From an uncultured Bacteroidota bacterium (GTDB lineage Bacteria > Bacteroidota > Bacteroidia > Chitinophagales > Chitinophagaceae): a stretch of 5,660 bases of DNA. The stretch's first letter is position 1. Each line of letters opens with the position of its first letter. The translations under genes and the position numbers were made by a program. Positions 1-5,660 of this stretch are shown one piece after another. The DNA lies in NCBI GenBank assembly GCA_938008665.1, contig CALLKA010000013.1, forward strand, positions 1-5,660. The letters run 5' to 3'. The notes under the pieces are model-generated. The model made no database searches. It worked only from the letters and a program-made list of their open reading frames with translations, and was not told where the DNA came from.

Positions 1-217
1 AAGACTCCACAACCAGCCACTGTCCCGTCCTCAACCACTAAAATTTGGTCGCATTTTGCCAGTATCATTGGGTTGCCAGTCACCAACACGATAGAGCAAC
101 CAGCTCTGCGGAGCAGTCCAGCAGGGCCCATCAGCCGTCTGAAGACTTCCTCTGCAAGCGCAGGATCTAGCGCGCACAGTGGATCATCCAGAAGAGCTAT
201 CGATGCCTTCGAGTAGA
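1..217 (-). other. Foreign-looking GC-rich tract resembling part of a eukaryotic ABCC/MRP gene
   Basis: By hand count, 60-base blocks here have 50, 53, 62 and 50% GC (positions 1-240), against 42% for 241-300 and 28-32% for 301-420. Codons shift from TTA/AAT/AAA-rich to CTG, CTC, CGC and GCG. The protein read on the minus strand has three ABCC first-domain marks in the right order: LLDDPL.ALD with Asp after Walker B, a GP.GLL segment, and a strand VLVT followed by CDQILVVEDG. The missing H-loop His also occurs in some divergent ABCC first domains; I recall arachnid examples, but that is a memory-based and weak pointer to the donor. The tract has no intron or stop. The right limit is approximate because both sequence types share the ALARA codons. 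Confidence 0.65.
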
Positions 218-671
218 TGGCACGTGCCAATGCAACTCTTTTTTTCATTCCGCCACTAATCTCTGCAGGATACTTTTCGTTTACGCCAAGCAAGTTCACT
301 CTTGCTAAAGTTTCTGATACTGTTTTATTTTTTTCAGCTAAGCTAAAATCGGTAAACATATCTAAAGGAAAACGTACATTTTCTTCCACTGTTTTTGAAT
401 CAAATAATGCATTGCCTTGAAAAAGCATTCCTATATTATTTCGTAATTCTTTTCTTTCCTCTTTCGTCATGCTGTGTAATTCTTCCCCATCAAAAAATAT
501 CTTTCCTTTGTCCGCGGCAATTAAATCAACAATACATTTGGTTAAAACCGTTTTACCGCTACCACTGGTTCCTATTATTAAATTACATATGCCGGGTTTA
601 AATTGCGCGGTTATGTCGTCAATAATTACTTTGCCTTCAAAAGCTTTTGATATATTTTTTACTTCAATCAT
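1..671 (-). CDS. ABC transporter ATP-binding protein, MlaF-like N-terminal part, apparently chimeric, cut by window edge
   Basis: The ATG at 669-671 lies 2 bases after the lysA stop, and 223 codons are present before the left edge without a stop. Residues 1-150 read as a bacterial ABC ATPase of the MlaF type, which powers lipid transfer between the inner and outer membrane with an MlaE permease and an MlaD MCE protein. Visible motifs are Walker A GTSGSGKT (34-41), Q-loop Gln85 in LFQGNALFD, and signature ISGGM (138-142), the Mla-type variant of LSGGQ. The expected Mla continuation (CDEPNSGLDP, then a VNTHD-like H-loop) is absent. From about residue 152 the sequence instead reads YSKASIALLDDPLCALDP, then GPAGLLRR and VLVTGNP, which resembles ABCC/MRP first nucleotide-binding domains of eukaryotes. 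The Walker B is followed by Asp163 where a catalytic Glu is usual, and the H-loop His is replaced by Gly199. GC content also jumps at the same place. The N-terminal family call is firm; the open frame as a real single gene is doubtful. Confidence 0.8.
   Translation of the reverse strand, partial: MIEVKNISKAFEGKVIIDDITAQFKPGICNLIIGTSGSGKTVLTKCIVDLIAADKGKIFFDGEELHSMTKEERKELRNNIGMLFQGNALFDSKTVEENVRFPLDMFTDFSLAEKNKTVSETLARVNLLGVNEKYPAEISGGMKKRVALARAIYSKASIALLDDPLCALDPALAEEVFRRLMGPAGLLRRAGCSIVLVTGNPMILAKCDQILVVEDGTVAGCGV
218..229. repeat. 12-base perfect palindrome at the chimera junction
   Basis: TGGCACGTGCCA equals its own reverse complement. It encodes the conserved L-A-R-A-I stretch just after the ABC signature and sits exactly where base composition and protein family change. 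It could be a chance product of these codons. If the join is artificial, it could also be the short shared sequence through which two molecules or assembly paths were joined. Confidence 0.6.
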
Positions 672-673
672 GC

Positions 674-1891
674 TTATGAGTTCAGGGGTATTTGCAAACG
701 TAATAAGTCGGCAAAGTCATCTGCTCGGCTAATTAATCTTGGTGCTTCTTTTTCAAATAAAACCTGCGCTGGTTTGTAGCGTGCATTGTAATTACTCGAC
801 ATTTCATAGCCATAAGCGCCTGCATTATAAAAAACTAAAAAGTCGCCTTCAGAAATGGTTGGAATAGGGCGGTCCCAAGCAAAAGTATCCGTTTCACATA
901 TATTACCAACTACTGCATAATTTTTTATTGGATGATCAGGATGGCTGATATTATCAATATGATGATAAGCGTCATAAAACATGGGTCTGATCAAGTGATT
1001 CAGTCCAGTATTAATACCTGCAAATGTAATTTCCCCTTGCTCTTTTAATACATTCACTTGCGTAATAAAATAACCTGATTCGCTCACCAAATATTTTCCT
1101 GGTTCAAACCAAGCCATGAGTGGACGTCCAAATTTTTCAGACATTTTTTTCATCACTTTATTTACCTCGCTTCCTAATAATGCAATATCAGTTCCTTTTT
1201 CATTAGGGGCATAGGGAACTTTGAATCCGCCGCCAAAGTCTAAAACCTGAACGGTAGGGAAGTCCCCTAATATACTTTCAAAAACAGCTGCTGATTGTAA
1301 AAACACACTTACTTCCTTTATTTCGCTACCGGTATGTATATGTAAGGTGTTAATATTAAGTTGGAATTTTTCTTGAATGGTTTTTAATTCATTGAATTGT
1401 GTCAATGGTATCCCAAACTTACTTTTATCGTGTCCTGTTGAAATTTTAAGATTACCGCCAGCCATAATATTGGGGCGAATACGAACACCTACTGCATATG
1501 TATTTCCAAATTTTGCACCGAACTTTTCTAAATTGGATAAACTATCAATATTTACATTAATACCCAAGGCAACCGCTTCGCATATTTCATCAAAGGAAAC
1601 ACTATTGCTAGTATATAATATATTTTTTGGGTCAAAGCCTACATGTAAGGCCAACTTTACTTCGTTAATGGAACTGCAATCAATTGGACAGCCAGCATTT
1701 TTTACTACTTGTAAAATATGAATATTAGTGAGTGCTTTACACGCATAAAAAAAACGTGTTTGACCCATATCAAAATGTGTAACTAAATTTTGGTATTGCG
1801 CAACAATTTTTTCCGCATGATAAACATACAAAGGTGTGCCAAATTTTTCGGCAGCTTGTTTTAATTGCGCATAAGTTAAGCTTGACTTCAT
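674..1891 (-). CDS. lysA: Diaminopimelate decarboxylase (EC 4.1.1.20)
   Basis: The product decarboxylates meso-2,6-diaminopimelate to L-lysine in the cytosol, the last step of the DAP lysine route. It is a fold-type III PLP enzyme with a TIM barrel followed by a beta-sandwich domain and acts as a dimer. Numbered from the ATG at 1889-1891 (405 residues, within the usual range), the marks are the PLP Schiff-base Lys52 in YACKA, HIHTGSE (184-190) with His186, the phosphate-binding FGGGF (219-223), EPGKYLV (263-269, Lys where many homologues have Arg), IRPMFYDAY (301-309), CETD (332-335) supplying the active-site Cys to the partner subunit, and GAYGYEMSSNYN (358-369). A TTG five codons upstream (1904-1906) would also be in frame, but the ATG fits the family N-terminus better. 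No Shine-Dalgarno is evident. The gene starts 83 bases after scpB and its stop is 2 bases before the ABC ATPase start, so those two are probably cotranscribed. Related decarboxylases acting on arginine or carboxynorspermidine are less likely because the CETD and SNYN motifs fit LysA. Confidence 0.93.
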   Translation of the reverse strand: MKSSLTYAQLKQAAEKFGTPLYVYHAEKIVAQYQNLVTHFDMGQTRFFYACKALTNIHILQVVKNAGCPIDCSSINEVKLALHVGFDPKNILYTSNSVSFDEICEAVALGINVNIDSLSNLEKFGAKFGNTYAVGVRIRPNIMAGGNLKISTGHDKSKFGIPLTQFNELKTIQEKFQLNINTLHIHTGSEIKEVSVFLQSAAVFESILGDFPTVQVLDFGGGFKVPYAPNEKGTDIALLGSEVNKVMKKMSEKFGRPLMAWFEPGKYLVSESGYFITQVNVLKEQGEITFAGINTGLNHLIRPMFYDAYHHIDNISHPDHPIKNYAVVGNICETDTFAWDRPIPTISEGDFLVFYNAGAYGYEMSSNYNARYKPAQVLFEKEAPRLISRADDFADLLRLQIPLNS

Positions 1892-1974
1892 GCTACGAAG
1901 ATACAATTAGAACTGATGTTTTAATAGGAAATCAGTCCGGATAATTTGAGAAAATGTAAAGGAAGGGACTTTCG

Positions 1975-2724
1975 CTATTCTGGCTGCTCAGGTGCATTGT
2001 CCTCATGGTCTGCTGCATCTATGGCATCCTCATTGTAATCGCCAGTTTCTTCTTCAGCATTTGGCGTATCCATGTCGGCTTCAGCTTCAATGGCTGCGTC
2101 TAATTCAGCAGTTTGATCAAATACACTGTTGTCGGTAAAATCTTCTGGTTTAACAACGGTTGCTTCTACAATTTGATCCGCTAATACCTCTCTGATTTTA
2201 GGTAAATCATCGGTAGAATTAATACCGAAATAATCCATGAAATTAACGGAGGTAGAATATACCAATGGCTTGCCAGGCATATTTTCATTGCGACCACTTA
2301 TGGTGATTAATTCCTTTTCTAATAACTTTTGAATGGAGTAATCACTATTCACGCCACGAATGGCTTCCACTTCCCCTTTGGTGATGGGTTGTTTGTAGGC
2401 GATAATAGCCAATGATTCAAGTGCCGCATTGGATAAACGTTTTAAAAATTTATCTCCGTTTAATTGCGCAATGGTATTATGAAAATTAGGCTTAGTTAAA
2501 AATTGCCAACCGCCACCACTTTGCTTTAATTCAAAGGGATAAAATTCAGTTGCATATTTTTCTTGAATTCCTTCCAAAGCCGACTCCACTTGGCTCAGTG
2601 TAATACGTTCTTCTAAAAATCCAAAAGCGTTATTAATAAGCTCAGTAATGTCATTTGCATTTAGTGCTTTTTCACTTGCAAAAACTAAGGCTTCAATATG
2701 CGGAATGATTTGGCTTATTTCCAT
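1975..2724 (-). CDS. scpB: Segregation and condensation protein B
   Basis: ScpB binds the kleisin ScpA as a dimer and regulates the SMC ATPase complex that organises and segregates newly replicated chromosomes. The 249-residue product has two winged-helix domains: roughly 1-90, beginning with HIEALVFASEKAL, and roughly 95-170, with the family core LSNAALESLAIIAYKQPIT (97-115), EAIRGVNSD (120-128), LLEKELI (134-140), GKPLVYST (151-158) and FMDYFGI (162-168). After these comes a low-complexity tail, 194-249, with 22 Asp or Glu among 56 residues and no Lys or Arg. The tail makes the protein longer than compact ScpBs of about 180-200 residues; it is likely disordered. The ATG at 2722-2724 lies 15 bases after the atpG stop, so the two are likely cotranscribed. 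No scpA is adjacent. Confidence 0.94.
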   Translation of the reverse strand: MEISQIIPHIEALVFASEKALNANDITELINNAFGFLEERITLSQVESALEGIQEKYATEFYPFELKQSGGGWQFLTKPNFHNTIAQLNGDKFLKRLSNAALESLAIIAYKQPITKGEVEAIRGVNSDYSIQKLLEKELITISGRNENMPGKPLVYSTSVNFMDYFGINSTDDLPKIREVLADQIVEATVVKPEDFTDNSVFDQTAELDAAIEAEADMDTPNAEEETGDYNEDAIDAADHEDNAPEQPE

Positions 2725-2739
2725 AATGGGTTTGTATTC

Positions 2740-3609
2740 TTATCCGTTTAATGCTGCAGCACCACTTACAATTTCCGTTAATTCGGTTGTAATTGCTGCT
2801 TGACGAGCACGGTTGTATGATAATTTCAATGATTTCAATAATTCGTTTGCGTTTTCACTTGCCTTATCCATCGCAGTCATTCTTGCGCCATGCTCACTTG
2901 CGTTTGCATCTAGTACTGCTTTGAATAATTGGGTGTTCAATATTTTTGGCATTAATTCAGCAACCAATACTTCTTTCTTAGGTTCGAAAATAAAATCTGT
3001 TTTTTTCTGATTTTCTTTTTTAGCAATTTTTGGAACAGGTAAAAATGGTTCAGCAGTAAATACTTGCGTAGCAGCATTTTTAAACTCGCTGTATATAATT
3101 TCTATTGCATCAAACTCTTTGTTTGAAAAAGCTTCCATTGCAGCTTGTGCAGCTAATTGCACATTTGCAAAATTGAGGTTTAAAAAGATATCTTTAAAAT
3201 TAGCATTGGTTGTAAAACCTGCTTTACTTAAACTTTCATATCCTTTTTTTCCAATGTTCCAAATAGTTACTTTTTGTTTTGGATATTTTTCTGTGATGGT
3301 TGTTTTAGCCAATTTTACCAAGTTGGCATTATAGCCACCGCACAATCCTCTGTCTGAAGTTATAACGATTAGTAATACATTATTCACTGGACGCGTTTCC
3401 GCCAAAGCTAAATTCACATCTCCTTCTAAACTGCTTAAAATATTGCCTAACATTTCTTGTAGTTTGCGCGTATAAGGGCGCATCTGCGTAATTGCATCTT
3501 GTGCACGGCGTAATTTAGCGGCACTCACCATTTTCATCGCTTTTGTAAGCTGTTGGGTAGACTGCGTACTTTTAATCCTATTTCTTACTTCGTTCAATTG
3601 ACCTGCCAT
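2740..3609 (-). CDS. atpG: F1F0 ATP synthase subunit gamma
   Basis: Gamma is the central rotor shaft of F1. It turns inside the alpha3beta3 ring and couples ion flow through the membrane ring to ATP synthesis. The 289-residue length is standard. The N-terminal helix carries the conserved NEVRNRIKSTQSTQQLTKAM (6-25) and MVSAAKLRRAQ (27-37). The central Rossmann-like domain has ITSDRGLCGGYN (83-94). The C-terminal helix has EHGARMTAMDKASENA (239-254) and YNRARQAAITTELTEIVSG (265-283), which together with the N-terminal helix form the coiled-coil shaft. The ATG at 3607-3609 is the only start that preserves this N-terminus. It is the first gene after a divergent intergenic region with a promoter-like box of its own. 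It is followed by scpB, so it stands apart from the alpha subunit gene that normally precedes it. Confidence 0.97.
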   Translation of the reverse strand: MAGQLNEVRNRIKSTQSTQQLTKAMKMVSAAKLRRAQDAITQMRPYTRKLQEMLGNILSSLEGDVNLALAETRPVNNVLLIVITSDRGLCGGYNANLVKLAKTTITEKYPKQKVTIWNIGKKGYESLSKAGFTTNANFKDIFLNLNFANVQLAAQAAMEAFSNKEFDAIEIIYSEFKNAATQVFTAEPFLPVPKIAKKENQKKTDFIFEPKKEVLVAELMPKILNTQLFKAVLDANASEHGARMTAMDKASENANELLKSLKLSYNRARQAAITTELTEIVSGAAALNG

Positions 3610-3673
3610 AGTAGTAAAATTTCCTATTTTTCCTAATGAATCCCACTCAAAATTAAGGGGTGCTTAAGGCGAG

Positions 3674-3681
3674 CAAAGGTA
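3674..3681 (-). promoter_or_regulatory. Candidate Bacteroidota -7 promoter element for atpG-scpB
   Basis: Read on the minus strand this is TACCTTTG, an exact match to the Bacteroidota -7 consensus TAnnTTTG. It would give a leader of about 55-60 bases before the atpG ATG. No TTG/TTTG -33 element is found at the usual spacing of 19-21 bases; the nearest TTG lies about 27 bases upstream. A leader start is therefore plausible but not proven. Confidence 0.45.
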
Positions 3682-3750
3682 TCATTTTTTCGTTCATTTT
3701 TCACTTTTCAAGCCCTGCAAGTTAATTTTTATATTCCCAGCCCTATAAAA

Positions 3751-3804
3751 TGGCCAAACTGCCTTCAAATGCTTACCTTTGACACCCCTAAACTAGTGGC
3801 CAAA
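3751..3804. repeat. Pair of 8-base direct repeats TGGCCAAA around the secA promoter box
   Basis: TGGCCAAA occurs at 3751-3758 and again at 3797-3804, with starts 46 bases apart and the secA -7 candidate between them. Each copy contains the palindrome TGGCCA. The arrangement could be a pair of operator half-sites, but two 8-mers in 54 bases is modest evidence and no known regulator is recognised. Confidence 0.25.
3774..3781 (+). promoter_or_regulatory. Candidate Bacteroidota -7 promoter element for secA
   Basis: TACCTTTG on the plus strand exactly matches TAnnTTTG and is the same 8-mer as the atpG-facing box, in the opposite orientation and 92 bases away. Transcription starting just downstream would give a secA leader of roughly 70 bases. 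The -33 position (about 3749-3754) reads AATGGC, so the upstream element is weak or missing. Confidence 0.45.
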
Positions 3805-3860
3805 ATGTCATTGGCATACTGATTGCTAATAAGGGATTATATATAATTTATCATAGGACT

Positions 3861-5660
3861 ATGTTGCAATTTATAAGTAAAATATTCGGCGGATCTAAAA
3901 GTGAGAAAGATGTTAAAAAGATAGCACATTTAGTGCCTATTATTAATGGACATTTTACGTCCTACCAACAACTTTCTAATGACGCTTTGCGTGGCAAAAC
4001 CACCGAATTTAAAGCGCGTATCACAGCGCATTTGTCATCCATTGACGAGACTATTCAGGCGGAACAAACCAAAGCGGAAGCGCTTCCAATGAGTGAGTTT
4101 ATGGGGCGTGATTCGATTTATCAAAATATAGATGCATTAAAAAAAGACCGTGACAAAGCATTGGAATCCATTTTAATGGATTTATTGCCAGAAGCTTTTG
4201 CGGTAGTGAAGGAGGCAGCACGACGTTTTACCAATAATACGGAATTAGTGTCCACAGCTACTGAATTAGACCGTCAGTTTTCTGTGAAAAAGGAATATGT
4301 AAGTATCAAGGGAGCGGATTCGGTTTTCCAAACAACATGGAAAGCAGCGGGGATGCCAATTACTTGGAATATGGTTCATTATGATGTGCAGTTGATTGGT
4401 GGAATTGTTTTACATGAGGGAAAAATTGCCGAGATGTCCACGGGTGAGGGTAAAACTTTGGTTTCCACTTTGCCTGCCTATTTAAATGCTTTGTCGGGTG
4501 AGGGGGTTCATATTGTAACAGTGAATGATTACTTGGCCAAAAGAGATAGTGAGTGGAATGGTACTTTATTTGAGTGGTTGGGTTTAACGGTAGATTGTAT
4601 TGATAAACATCAGCCCAACTCCGAGGAGCGTCGCGATGCATATCGTGCTGATATCACTTATGGAACCAACAATGAATTTGGATTTGATTACTTGCGTGAT
4701 AATATGGTGCATACACCGGAAGAAATGGTACAACGCAAACACCATTTTGCAATGGTGGATGAGGTGGATAGTGTATTGATTGATGATGCACGTACCCCCT
4801 TAATTATTTCTGGTCCGATTGGGCATCCCACAGGCGAGCAACAATTTTTTGAATTAAAACCAAGGATTGAAAAATTGGTTGACATTCAAAAAAAAGTAGT
4901 GAATCAATTTTTAATTGAAGCCAAGAAAAAAATAGCAGAAGGAAATGATGATGTGAAAGATGGTGGATTGGCTTTGTATCGTGCATTCAGAGGTTTGCCT
5001 AAAAACGGCGCCATCATTAAATATTTAAGTGAGCCAGGTATTCGTGTAAAATTACAAAAAGCAGAAAATCATTATTTGGCGGATCAGCAACGTGAGATGC
5101 CGGCAGTGGATGCGGAGTTGTATTTCCATATTGATGAAAAAAATAATTCAGTGGAATTGACTGAAAAGGGATTACAGTTAATTACAAAATCAGGGGAGGA
5201 TCCCAACTTCTTTTTATTGCCAGATATTAGCATTGCACTAAATGCGATTGATCAAAATGCAGCAATTAGTGCAGAGGAAAAATTACAACAAAAGGAAGTC
5301 ATCATTAATGACTACAGTATTAAGTCGGATCGTATTCATACGGTGAATCAATTATTAAAAGCCTACACTTTATTTGATAATGATGTGGAGTATGTGGTGA
5401 TTGAAGGGCAGGTTAAAATTGTAGATGAACAAACAGGTCGTATTATGGAAGGTCGTCGTTATTCTGACGGCTTACATCAAGCAATTGAAGCAAAGGAAAA
5501 TGTAAAAATTGAAGCGGCGAGTCAAACCTATGCCACTATTACTTTGCAAAACTTTTTCAGAATGTACCATAAGTTGGCGGGTATGACAGGTACTGCGGAA
5601 ACTGAGGCTTCTGAGTTTTGGAGCATTTATAAATTGGATGTAGTTTCTATACCAACCAAT
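3861..5660 (+). CDS. secA: Preprotein translocase ATPase SecA, N-terminal 600 residues, cut by window edge
   Basis: SecA is the cytosolic and membrane-associated motor that pushes unfolded precursor proteins through SecYEG using ATP. The frame is open from the ATG at 3861 to the right edge, 600 codons; Bacteroidota SecA is about 1000-1100 residues, so the C-terminal half (helical scaffold, wing, HSD and tail) lies outside. Walker A is STGEGKT (193-199), preceded by MVHYDVQLIGG and followed by TVNDYLAKRD. Walker B is DEVD (300-303), followed by DARTPLIISGP. The preprotein cross-linking domain occupies roughly 330-520. The start of the second motor domain shows DEQTGRIMEGRRYSDGLHQA (522-541) and the AGMTGTAETE motif (573-582). 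Walker A lies about 90 residues later than in E. coli SecA because of a longer helical N-terminus, which is normal in this phylum. No frameshift or missing motif is seen. The gene is transcribed away from atpG. Confidence 0.98.
   Translation, partial: MLQFISKIFGGSKSEKDVKKIAHLVPIINGHFTSYQQLSNDALRGKTTEFKARITAHLSSIDETIQAEQTKAEALPMSEFMGRDSIYQNIDALKKDRDKALESILMDLLPEAFAVVKEAARRFTNNTELVSTATELDRQFSVKKEYVSIKGADSVFQTTWKAAGMPITWNMVHYDVQLIGGIVLHEGKIAEMSTGEGKTLVSTLPAYLNALSGEGVHIVTVNDYLAKRDSEWNGTLFEWLGLTVDCIDKHQPNSEERRDAYRADITYGTNNEFGFDYLRDNMVHTPEEMVQRKHHFAMVDEVDSVLIDDARTPLIISGPIGHPTGEQQFFELKPRIEKLVDIQKKVVNQFLIEAKKKIAEGNDDVKDGGLALYRAFRGLPKNGAIIKYLSEPGIRVKLQKAENHYLADQQREMPAVDAELYFHIDEKNNSVELTEKGLQLITKSGEDPNFFLLPDISIALNAIDQNAAISAEEKLQQKEVIINDYSIKSDRIHTVNQLLKAYTLFDNDVEYVVIEGQVKIVDEQTGRIMEGRRYSDGLHQAIEAKENVKIEAASQTYATITLQNFFRMYHKLAGMTGTAETEASEFWSIYKLDVVSIPTN

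Larger units (their letters stand above)
3610..3860. other. Divergent intergenic regulatory region between atpG and secA
   Basis: These 251 bases separate two divergently transcribed genes and contain no convincing open frame or RNA gene. They hold the two opposed TACCTTTG boxes, the TGGCCAAA pair, and a 12-base AT palindrome ATTATATATAAT at 3836-3847, 13 bases before the secA ATG. The AT-rich stretch before secA and the A/T-rich stretch before atpG probably keep the ribosome landing sites unstructured, because neither start has a well-placed Shine-Dalgarno. An AGGA lies only 2 bases from the secA ATG, which is too close to act as one. Confidence 0.6.

Noticed and set aside
1..671. A novel fused bacterial transporter system
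   Set aside because: The simultaneous change of composition, codon use and protein family inside a conserved motif is better explained by a chimera than by a new system.
1377..1721. Plus-strand open frame of 114 codons
   Set aside because: It is antisense to well-conserved lysA sequence, has no family resemblance, and is explained as a shadow of the real gene.
1904..1906. TTG as the lysA start, adding five residues
   Set aside because: The extra residues do not fit the family N-terminus and an ATG follows directly; without a Shine-Dalgarno nothing favours the TTG.
1911..1937. Inverted repeat ACTGAT (1912-1917) / ATCAGT (1931-1936) between scpB and lysA as a terminator
   Set aside because: The stem is only 6 base pairs, AT-rich, with a 13-base loop and no clear T-run after it in the direction of transcription.
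1951..1958. TACATTTT on the minus strand as a lysA promoter -7 box
   Set aside because: It misses the final G of TAnnTTTG, has no evident -33 partner, and overlaps a short AT-rich gap where such matches arise by chance.
3836..3847. ATTATATATAAT palindrome before secA as an operator
   Set aside because: Pure A/T palindromes are common in AT-rich leaders, and this one is simply explained as unstructured upstream DNA.
4360..4986. Several short minus-strand open frames opposite secA
   Set aside because: They lie within the conserved SecA motor domain coding sequence and show low-complexity, unrecognisable products.

Overview
The window looks like a piece of a Bacteroidota chromosome. The genes are AT-rich and their proteins match the Bacteroidota forms: a SecA with an extended helical N-terminus, a diaminopimelate decarboxylase with EPGK and CETD motifs, and an MlaF-like ABC ATPase. 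The intergenic region between atpG and secA carries two exact copies of the Bacteroidota -7 promoter element TAnnTTTG, and the starts lack good Shine-Dalgarno sites, as is usual in this phylum. A Chitinophagales-type or Sphingobacteriia-type bacterium is plausible, but this cannot be fixed from the sequence alone.

Layout, reading outward from the divergent intergenic region at 3610-3860. On the plus strand, secA starts at 3861 and runs off the right edge (first 600 residues). On the minus strand there is a co-directional series: atpG (F1 ATP synthase gamma), then scpB (SMC partner) 15 bases later, then lysA (meso-diaminopimelate decarboxylase) after an 83-base gap, then, 2 bases after the lysA stop, an ABC-transporter ATPase that runs off the left edge. 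No RNA genes, mobile elements or CRISPR arrays were seen. No stretch longer than 300 bases lacks a gene.

The genes are core housekeeping: protein export (SecA), energy (AtpG), chromosome organisation (ScpB), lysine and peptidoglycan precursor synthesis (LysA), and probably lipid trafficking (MlaF-like). I see no sign of a new biological system.

The real anomaly is the left end. At about position 215-230 the ABC ATPase changes, in frame and within the conserved ALARA stretch, from an AT-rich bacterial MlaF-type sequence to a GC-richer one (about 50-62% per 60 bases, against about 30% just beyond the junction) whose protein resembles eukaryotic ABCC/MRP first nucleotide-binding domains. The switch lies at a 12-base perfect palindrome. 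An assembly or amplification chimera with eukaryotic (perhaps host) DNA is the simplest explanation. A genuine fusion would be surprising and must be tested with reads.
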